DNA of 28,064 nucleotides from positions 1 through 28,064 of the forward strand of contig CAZSLZ010000026.1 of the NCBI GenBank assembly GCA_964607865.1, in the 5' to 3' direction. This document shows positions 22,312-28,064 of the stretch, piece by piece (positions within the stretch are counted from its first letter, which is position 1; each line of letters starts with the position of its first letter). A program made the translations under genes and the position numbers. The notes under the pieces were generated by a model. That model made no database searches and was not told the origin of the DNA. It saw only the letters and a program-made list of their open reading frames with translations. Origin of the DNA: CAZSLZ01 sp964607865 (GTDB lineage: Bacteria > Vulcanimicrobiota > JAJTBE01 > CAZSLZ01).

Positions 22312-23695
22312 TTTTATCCCCTCCTGTGGTTGCCGAAAAATTTACCCTGGTTCTTGGCGATTCATCCAGAGGGCATCCGCCGGAGCAGGTATATTGGTAA
22401 AAACATCCTTTGCACTCATCGGGTAATATCCGCCTTTCCCGTAATTTCTTACAAATGGGATCATTCCAGATTTTCTCCCATGGTTTCTGTAGAATATTTC
22501 CCACGGTTTCAGGCCAGGATTGGCAAGGAATGACAGTTCCATCGGGTTGAACTGTCATGTTATGAGTGGCGGCAGAGCAGGTTTTTATACCGAGTTTAAA
22601 ATCCAGGGGGTTGAAACTGCTGTAGCAGGTAGGTGAATACCACTGGAAATTCACCCCCAGTTCACCCGCCAGTTGACAGGCATCCTTCATCAGTTTATTC
22701 AGTTCTTCATCGCTCAACCCGTATTCTCTTTTATAGTGGGTGCCCTGCCCGCTGCAAATGAGGGTATTGCAGGAAATATTATTAATACCTGTTTCCTTCA
22801 ACCATTTCATGGTGTCAAGAAATGAATCCCTGTTAAATTGAGTGAGAGTGGTATTGGTAACCACCTGAATCTGATTTTTCAGGGCTGATTTTATTCCGGC
22901 AAGGGTTTTTGCATGAGCACCTTCCACACCGCACATTTTGTTATGAATACTTGCATCTTTTGACTCCACAGTAATTTGCAGATAGTCCAGGCTGGCATAC
23001 TTTAAACTCTCAGCCAGTTCTTCCAACAACGTCCCATTAGTAATAAGCCCCGTTACAAACTTATCGGCGGAAGATACTAACTCCACAATATCTTTTCTCA
23101 ACAGGGGTTCTCCACCAGTGAAAACCACCTGTGCCACACCGATTTTCCATAAAACTGCATAAATTTCTTTCCATTTATCGGTATCCAGTTCTTCAGTTTC
23201 TGTCTGATTAAGATAACATTTTCCGCATTCAAGGTTGCATCGATAGGTCAGGGCAAGGTCCATCCGGGCGGGAGCTTCCCAGCTGGCATAATCTATGTTC
23301 TTCTGCTGCAACTGCAACCCTGTTTCCATTGGGCAGGCTCCCTCAGCCAACTCCATTAAAGTGCCAAAGAAAGTATCCAGATCTTTTTTTATCTTGTCCC
23401 GGCTGACCCTGTTCTTTCCAAAAGCAAGAGGGTTCCTATACTTTCTGAACATTTGCTCCACTACATAATCGGTAACCTTATCAGATTCATTGCCCTGCCC
23501 CTGTTGGAATTTCCACATTCCCTCGATTATGAATTTCATGAAATCAGTAGCGGTATGATCCAGAATAAGAGGAGGCTGTCTGCCGTCAATCCACAGCAGA
23601 TTCTGCCCTTTTTTCTGTATTCTCATGTGCAGACGATGGTTGTTTACCGTGGCATGCCAGATGCCTTCTTTTTCAAAAGGAGATTTCCTGATCAT
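22304..23695 (-). CDS. Radical SAM/SPASM enzyme, possible peptide maturase
   Basis: A 463-residue radical SAM protein. The 4Fe-4S ligands that bind SAM are C153, C157 and C160 in TYRCNLECGKCYL. TGGEPL (193-198) and LITNGTLL follow as expected. A C-terminal SPASM domain fits its signature exactly: C373-x12-G-x4-C391, then C428-x2-C431-x5-C437-x3-C441, binding two auxiliary clusters. N-terminal residues 20-120 (LILDHTATDFMKFIIEGM, later VSRDKIKKDLDTFFGTLME) resemble a PqqD-type recognition domain that binds precursor peptides. Such enzymes usually install sulphur-carbon or carbon-carbon links in peptides. The start is ATG 23695; GGGGG sits about 12 bases upstream, which is rather far. The downstream gene begins before this one ends (8-base overlap), so substrate and enzyme may be made together. 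It is cytoplasmic and oxygen-sensitive chemistry is expected. Confidence 0.88.
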   Translation of the reverse strand: MIRKSPFEKEGIWHATVNNHRLHMRIQKKGQNLLWIDGRQPPLILDHTATDFMKFIIEGMWKFQQGQGNESDKVTDYVVEQMFRKYRNPLAFGKNRVSRDKIKKDLDTFFGTLMELAEGACPMETGLQLQQKNIDYASWEAPARMDLALTYRCNLECGKCYLNQTETEELDTDKWKEIYAVLWKIGVAQVVFTGGEPLLRKDIVELVSSADKFVTGLITNGTLLEELAESLKYASLDYLQITVESKDASIHNKMCGVEGAHAKTLAGIKSALKNQIQVVTNTTLTQFNRDSFLDTMKWLKETGINNISCNTLICSGQGTHYKREYGLSDEELNKLMKDACQLAGELGVNFQWYSPTCYSSFNPLDFKLGIKTCSAATHNMTVQPDGTVIPCQSWPETVGNILQKPWEKIWNDPICKKLRERRILPDECKGCFYQYTCSGGCPLDESPRTRVNFSATTGGDKNE

Positions 23696-23777
23696 CTATT
23701 CTAATTTCCCCCATAAAAATAATAATAATAAAACATTCTTTTCGGGAGAAAATTGTCCTGGATTAAAAGTAAAAAAA

Positions 23778-24698
23778 TCAGCTATTGTAAACTTTAATAG
23801 GCAAGCAAAGATTGCCATACTTAGCAACTTTTTCAATACCCTGAATATACTCGTTATTCAATATTATGCCGGCGCCCAGAATTTTTAAACCGCCCTTGGT
23901 TTTTACCGGCATTGCCAATATCATGCCCGGTTCCAGATCTTCATAATTAACATTTTTAATTTTATGGAGGGGCGCTCCATGAAGAATTTCGTTCTTAAAT
24001 TCGTTAAAAAGCATGGGATCAAGATAGGTTCCCACTTTGGTTTTTACAATATCTATAAGCCTTTCCGGGTCAAAACCCGGATTTAACATATATGTGCTGT
24101 CATACTGATCCGCTATGGCAATCAGCCGGCTTTCCAGGGGGATTTTTTCACCATATAACCGGTCAGGGAACCCGGTACCGTCCATTCTTTCATGATGGCC
24201 ACGAATTATCTTGGCAATTTCGCTGAATTTATCGTGAGACTGAAATACCCTTATGGATACTGAGGGATGGGTTAAATAGATAACTGATTCTTCCTTGGAT
24301 ACTCTTTCACCGTTAATAATTCTGATTAAACTTTTTTCAGGAAGCGAAATAAGCCCCACATCATGAAGAATAGATGCCAGCTTTATTTTTCGCCTGGTTT
24401 CATCGTCAAAATTGAGGTTCTGGGCAATTTTACTGGCGTGGTATGCTACTCTGCGGCAATGGCCGCCGATGAATTCATTGGAAATTGTCATGACATCGAA
24501 AGCTGTGAGAATCGATTGGTAATAGTTATCTTCCAGGCTTTTCATGGCCTCCTGTAATTCTTTGTTGGTTTTTTTAAGCGCCAGGTTTTTCTGTTTCAGG
24601 TCTTTATGCATATGAGAAAAATCCCTGGCAAAACTCAAAAGTTGAGCTCTATAATCTTCCTCGCTGTCTATATGTTGAACCATCTCTTCATCGGCCAT
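23778..24698 (-). CDS. HD-GYP domain protein (cyclic-di-GMP phosphodiesterase type)
   Basis: A 306-residue protein. The N-terminal 60 residues are a coiled coil (KDLKQKNLALKKTNKELQEA). The HD-GYP domain carries GHCRRVAYHASKIA, the HD pair in ILHDVGLI, a His in THPSVS and the HHERMDGTGFP signature; the family consensus is HHExxDGxGYP, so Tyr is Phe here, a common variant. HD-GYP proteins hydrolyse cyclic-di-GMP or, in some cases, related nucleotides. A further C-terminal region of about 80 residues (NYEDLEPGMILAMPVKTKGG) resembles tails found on other HD-GYP regulators. There is no receiver domain and no membrane segment. I start at ATG 24698 because AAGGAG lies 10 bases upstream; an ATG at 24722 has none. 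It is upstream of the radical SAM gene on the same strand (82-base gap) and divergent from mutS2. Confidence 0.87.
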   Translation of the reverse strand: MADEEMVQHIDSEEDYRAQLLSFARDFSHMHKDLKQKNLALKKTNKELQEAMKSLEDNYYQSILTAFDVMTISNEFIGGHCRRVAYHASKIAQNLNFDDETRRKIKLASILHDVGLISLPEKSLIRIINGERVSKEESVIYLTHPSVSIRVFQSHDKFSEIAKIIRGHHERMDGTGFPDRLYGEKIPLESRLIAIADQYDSTYMLNPGFDPERLIDIVKTKVGTYLDPMLFNEFKNEILHGAPLHKIKNVNYEDLEPGMILAMPVKTKGGLKILGAGIILNNEYIQGIEKVAKYGNLCLPIKVYNS

Positions 24699-24865
24699 AC
24701 TTGAATGACTCCTTAAATTCATATAACTAATAATTACTTTATTTTTTATCTTTATTCCTGTAAATCGTGGAATTTTTTTTTACTTTCTACTATATTATTA
24801 ATCGATTACTTATATTTACTTGTTAAGTGAAATATACTGAAAATATATTAATTTCATAACATTTA

Positions 24866-24894
24866 TTGCTTTACCTGACAGTTTCTGGTATAAA
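24866..24894 (+). promoter_or_regulatory. Candidate sigma-70-type promoter for mutS2
   Basis: TTGCTT (24866-24871) and TATAAA (24889-24894) are separated by 17 bases. The -10 matches well (5 of 6) and the -35 matches weakly (3 of 6). The expected start near 24901 gives a 29-base leader. The rest of the 24723-24929 divergent gap is A/T-rich with nothing else clear. Confidence 0.4.
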
Positions 24895-24929
24895 GTATTT
24901 AATTAAAATCAGATTTTCAAGGTGCAGAG

Positions 24930-27302
24930 ATGAACAAACATAGTTTTAGAATATTAGAATATGAAACAGTCCGGGAAATAATAGCCCGAAAAACAACCAA
25001 TATTTACGGCCGGCAGGCCATTGAAAAACGTTATCCCCTGAAAGAACTGGAAAAAATAGAAGATTATCAGGCTCAACTGAAAGAAGCCAACCTGCTTTTT
25101 GACAGCGAACAGGTACACATTATTGGTGATTTAAAACCGATTAAAGAATACCTGAAAATGGCAAAAAAGAAGATCCCCCTGCATCCCGAAGCTATTATTG
25201 ATATAAATCAGATTCTCACAGCTTCAAGGTTACTGAAGAACTATCTGTCCAATCAGGAGCAAAAAACGCCTTTGTTGAAAGAGGGTTCTGTGGTTCTGTC
25301 TATTAACAGAGATTTTGAAACAAAGGTGAAAAAATCATTTTCCGAAGAAGCTTTACTGAAAGACTCAGCTTCCGACAAACTGGGACAGATTCGCAGAGAG
25401 AAAAATACATACAAGAATAAGATTCAGTCACATCTGGACGGAATTCTGAAGAACCCCGATTATCTCAAAATGCTCCAGGAGCCGATAATAACCCGCCGTG
25501 AGCATCGTTACGTGGTTCCTGTAAAACAGGAATACCGCAGTAAGTTTCCGGGTCTGGTTCTGGATTCTTCTGCCAGCGGCGCCACGCTATTTATGGAACC
25601 CACATCTGTTCTGAGATTAACCAATGAGTTGAAATACCTGGAATCGGAAGAGAAGCATGAAGAAGAAAGAATTCTGCTGCAGTTTTCCGCCCTTATTGCC
25701 GGTATGGAAGAAAACCTGCTCATAAACACAGGGTTTCTGGGGCATTACGATGGGCTTCAGGCCTGTATAAGATTTATGATAGACCTGGACTGCATAATTC
25801 CCCAGTTGAGAAAAAAAGCTGTATTGGATTTAAAGAAAGCCCGCCATCCCCTTTTAGGAAAGGAAGCTGTCCCTATTGATATTTATCTGGGCATGGATTT
25901 TCTGGGCCTGATAATAACCGGGCCGAATACCGGGGGAAAAACCGTAACATTGAAGACTGCGGGTTTGCTAACCATGCTGGGGCTGGCCGGTTTTCCCATT
26001 CCCGCCGGCGACGGTTCCACCATAGGAATGTTTCATCAAATTTATGCCGATATCGGAGACGAACAGAGCATAAAACAGAATCTTTCCACATTTTCTGCTC
26101 ATATTTCCAATATAAATAAAATTCTGCCCCATGCCGACAGTAAGACCCTGGTTCTACTTGATGAAATCGGCGCGGGTACAGATCCTTCCGAGGGAGTGGC
26201 ATTAGCCAGCGGAATTTTGAATTACCTGGTTCAGAGAGGCACCAGGATTATTGTAACCACCCATTACAATCAACTGAAGGTATTTGCATCAAAGAAACAG
26301 GAGCTGATCAATGCTGCGGTTCAGTTTAATGAAGAAACCCTTGAGCCAACCTATCATTTGTTAATAGGTCTTCCCGGCCGTTCATGTGCGTTAAAGATCG
26401 CCCGAAGACTGGGTTTACCCGATGAAATACTGCGGGAATCCAGAGAAATCATGGGCTCCCGGAGTTTACACCTGGATTCTCTTCTATCTGAAATTGACCA
26501 GGAGAAATCCCGGGCACGGGAAGTCAGGGAAACCATTGAAAAAGATAAGGAGAAAATTGAAAAATTAAAGGAAGAGTATGATTCCAAATTATCCAGGGTT
26601 GAGGACGACAGGCAGGCAATGTTGGATGAAATTATAAATGAAGCTGAGAGCTTGAGGGAAGAACTGGTAAGGGAAATAGAAAAAGCCAAGTCAGAGTGGC
26701 GCAATTCATTGAAGAAATCTTCCACTAACCTGGATGACCGCAAGCAGGCAAGGAAAAATGAACGCAAAATTAAAGGCGAGCTTGACAAGACAATTGACAA
26801 ACTAAAACTGATAAAAGAAAAGCACACAAGAAGAAAGATAGAAGAAAAACCGGTTGTAAGGTTCGAGGAAGGCGAGGTTGTTAAAGCCAGCGGTATTGGA
26901 AGAGTTGGTACCATTGTCAGAATAATTGATGACGAAAAAGCCATGGTTCAGATAGAAAACCTGAAGATGGAAGTCCCCTTAAGGGATCTCGCTCCCATGG
27001 AAGCTCCACTGCCTACGGTTGAGAAATCGGTCAGGAAGATTCTACGCCAGAAAGCCCTTAATGTATCGGACAGGTTGGACATCAGGGGAAACCGGGTAGA
27101 GGAAGGGCTGGAAAAAATTTCCAAATTCATCGATGATGCTTTTCTTGCCAACCTTGATACCATCACTATAGTTCATGGCAAAGGGACTGGTGTTTTAAGA
27201 AACGCAGTAAAAGATTATCTTAAGGATCATTCACGAATAAAAAGTTATAGAGATGGAGAACTCCATGAAGGAGGATGGGGTGTTACTATCGTAAAACTAT
27301 AA
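24930..27302 (+). CDS. mutS2: MutS2 endonuclease / Smr-domain ATPase
   Basis: A 790-residue MutS2, full length. Residues 1-300 are the helical core and clamp (FRILEYETVREIIARKT at the start is typical; SSASGATLFMEPTSVL around 210-228). The ABC-type ATPase follows, with Walker A GPNTGGKTVTLKT (about 331-343) and Walker B LVLLDEIGAGTDPSEG (about 405-420), then the H-loop TTHYNQLK. A charged coiled coil spans about 505-640. The C-terminal Smr domain (716-790, LDIRGNRVEEG, VHGKGTGVL) supplies nuclease activity. In studied bacteria MutS2 suppresses recombination or splits collided ribosomes. It has no mismatch-binding domain. The start is ATG with AAGGTG 5 bases upstream. The ACT-domain gene follows 3 bases after its stop. 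It is cytoplasmic. Confidence 0.96.
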   Translation: MNKHSFRILEYETVREIIARKTTNIYGRQAIEKRYPLKELEKIEDYQAQLKEANLLFDSEQVHIIGDLKPIKEYLKMAKKKIPLHPEAIIDINQILTASRLLKNYLSNQEQKTPLLKEGSVVLSINRDFETKVKKSFSEEALLKDSASDKLGQIRREKNTYKNKIQSHLDGILKNPDYLKMLQEPIITRREHRYVVPVKQEYRSKFPGLVLDSSASGATLFMEPTSVLRLTNELKYLESEEKHEEERILLQFSALIAGMEENLLINTGFLGHYDGLQACIRFMIDLDCIIPQLRKKAVLDLKKARHPLLGKEAVPIDIYLGMDFLGLIITGPNTGGKTVTLKTAGLLTMLGLAGFPIPAGDGSTIGMFHQIYADIGDEQSIKQNLSTFSAHISNINKILPHADSKTLVLLDEIGAGTDPSEGVALASGILNYLVQRGTRIIVTTHYNQLKVFASKKQELINAAVQFNEETLEPTYHLLIGLPGRSCALKIARRLGLPDEILRESREIMGSRSLHLDSLLSEIDQEKSRAREVRETIEKDKEKIEKLKEEYDSKLSRVEDDRQAMLDEIINEAESLREELVREIEKAKSEWRNSLKKSSTNLDDRKQARKNERKIKGELDKTIDKLKLIKEKHTRRKIEEKPVVRFEEGEVVKASGIGRVGTIVRIIDDEKAMVQIENLKMEVPLRDLAPMEAPLPTVEKSVRKILRQKALNVSDRLDIRGNRVEEGLEKISKFIDDAFLANLDTITIVHGKGTGVLRNAVKDYLKDHSRIKSYRDGELHEGGWGVTIVKL

Positions 27303-27305
27303 GTT

Positions 27306-27656
27306 ATGAATAAGACTTTTTTAATTATTTTAGCCCAGAGCCAAAATTTGGCAGAAATACCAGGAATTATTTCCACTGACCAAGAAAATAAATTGAGCAA
27401 TTATCAAAATCAGGATTTTTGCAATTTTGTAATCCGGATAATATATAAAATTTGCAAGGAGTTGGGTGTAAATATTTTAAAGTCAGAATGCTTTGAAAAG
27501 GACGGCAGAATGGCTCTGATGATAAGGGCTGATGCCACTGAAGCTAAGGTTGATTTGTTAAATTTCAGAAAAGCCATGGAATTAACCGGGAAAAGAATTA
27601 ATACTATCATCCGTGTTCAGAAAGAAGATTTATTTCGATATATGCACAGAATTTAG
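27306..27656 (+). CDS. ACT-domain (UPF0237-like) regulatory protein
   Basis: A 116-residue protein. The C-terminal part, VNILKSECFEKDGRMALMIR and later TIIRVQKEDLFRYMHRI, matches UPF0237/GcvR-type ACT proteins, which end in a similar Q-x-x-x-(I/L)F-x-x-MHRI. The ACT fold would be completed by strand FLIILAQS and helix NFVIRIIYKICKELG, but these are separated by an unusual insertion of about 25 polar residues (AEIPGIISTDQENKLSNYQN). ACT domains bind small ligands, commonly amino acids, to regulate a partner. There is no catalytic domain, so it would act alone or as a subunit. The start codon is 3 bases after the mutS2 stop and lacks a ribosome site of its own, so translation is probably coupled. 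An alternative is a diverged relative with a lost ligand site. Confidence 0.65.
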   Translation: MNKTFLIILAQSQNLAEIPGIISTDQENKLSNYQNQDFCNFVIRIIYKICKELGVNILKSECFEKDGRMALMIRADATEAKVDLLNFRKAMELTGKRINTIIRVQKEDLFRYMHRI

Positions 27657-27671
27657 TCGGGGGAATTATAA

Positions 27672-28064
27672 ATGGCAGCAGAACATAAGGAAAAAGTAAA
27701 AATCTTAAAAGCTGGGTTATGCGGTGAATCCATTCTATTCATTTTACCCTCTCTGATTGTTACAGGCCTGCTTATCTGGAAAGGCATAGAAAACTTCAGG
27801 TTATTCCCTCCCGGAACCGACACCACTGGAAGAATAGGTTTTGTATTTGGCCCTTTTCTGCTTGCAGGTTTTATACTGTTGATTATGTTTTTTACATTAT
27901 GGTCAAACCTGCAAATCAAGATAACTATAACTCCCAATACCATTACCTATGAACGGGGCAAGAAGAACTTCACGTTGTTATGGAGAGATTTAGTTTATCG
28001 CCCCCCCAATTACAAGCAGAAGATGTTCCGTTATTTTATCATAAGCGACGGAAGACAGGTGGGA
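27672..28064 (+). CDS. Two-helix membrane protein, possibly PH-like (3' end missing)
   Basis: A frame open from ATG 27672 to the window end, 131 residues so far. GGGGG lies 8 bases upstream. Two membrane helices are visible: about 17-35 (GESILFILPSLIVTGLLIW) and about 58-78 (GFVFGPFLLAGFILLIMFFT). The segment after them, LQIKITITPNTITYERGKKN, then FTLLWRDLVYRPPNYKQKMF, has the alternating strands of bacterial PH-like (YdbS/YdbT-type) membrane proteins, in which such a domain follows a helical hairpin. That assignment is tentative because the C-terminus is cut off. It begins 15 bases after the ACT-domain gene and is probably part of the mutS2 transcript. The overlapping minus-strand frame is not supported. 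Function unknown. Confidence 0.7.
   Translation, partial: MAAEHKEKVKILKAGLCGESILFILPSLIVTGLLIWKGIENFRLFPPGTDTTGRIGFVFGPFLLAGFILLIMFFTLWSNLQIKITITPNTITYERGKKNFTLLWRDLVYRPPNYKQKMFRYFIISDGRQVG

Noticed and set aside
26354..26944. Minus-strand Ser/Leu-rich ORF opposite mutS2
   Set aside because: It is the antisense of the MutS2 coiled coil, with low-complexity composition.
27653..27943. Minus-strand ORF at the window end
   Set aside because: It opposes a plus-strand frame with a good ribosome site and two membrane helices that runs off the window.
1..28064. tRNA or rRNA genes
   Set aside because: No TΨC-arm plus acceptor-stem pattern and no rRNA-like sequence was noticed on either strand; a covariance-model scan would be decisive.

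Overview
The window is a gene-dense bacterial chromosome segment with short intergenic gaps, short co-directional gene groups and many tail-to-tail gene ends. I cannot assign a species. A signal-peptide-bearing short beta-barrel protein of YjbH type, a predicted lipoprotein and several large secreted proteins suggest a diderm (outer-membrane) bacterium. TTG start codons are common. No rRNA, tRNA, CRISPR array, insertion sequence or phage gene is visible. The lineage is probably uncultured or poorly studied, which is an inference from several unfamiliar conserved-looking proteins.

Layout, left half. A partial glycosyltransferase (1-849) ends at a bidirectional terminator shared with a 48-residue minus-strand ORF. 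A minus-strand group follows: pdxT (PLP synthase glutaminase with a 150-residue acidic tail), yjbQ-like, and a SAM hydroxide adenosyltransferase. Divergent from pdxT is a second class I glutamine-amidotransferase-fold protein, a PuuD/C26-type hydrolase with a signal peptide. Then come a 297-residue protein built from six exact 36-residue repeats, preceded by a strong hairpin-plus-U-tract; a small Cys-containing protein; a short MetE-like methionine synthase; a HAD hydrolase; and the short beta-barrel protein.

Middle. A 4-kb plus-strand gene encodes a secreted protein with a SpoIVB-type (S55) protease motif, a seven-blade propeller and Ig-like modules. A second secreted carboxypeptidase-regulatory/propeller protein follows. 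Convergent to it is a membrane-anchored PP2C phosphatase, and then glmU.

Right half. Two unrecognised small proteins and a two-domain methyltransferase lie on the minus strand. Upstream of them on the same strand is the most interesting locus: radical SAM/SPASM enzyme, membrane protein with a Cys-Ala repeat tail, TPM lipoprotein, LemA. The first three overlap at their stop/start codons. The predicted cytoplasmic tail carries seven alternating cysteines in a Gly-rich context and looks like a possible substrate for the neighbouring radical SAM enzyme. An HD-GYP protein precedes it. Divergent from HD-GYP are mutS2, an ACT-domain protein and a truncated two-helix membrane protein running off the window end.

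The candidate for a previously undescribed system is this radical SAM, Cys-tail membrane protein, TPM and LemA operon (20064-23695). The 36-residue repeat protein and the acidic-tailed PdxT are secondary.
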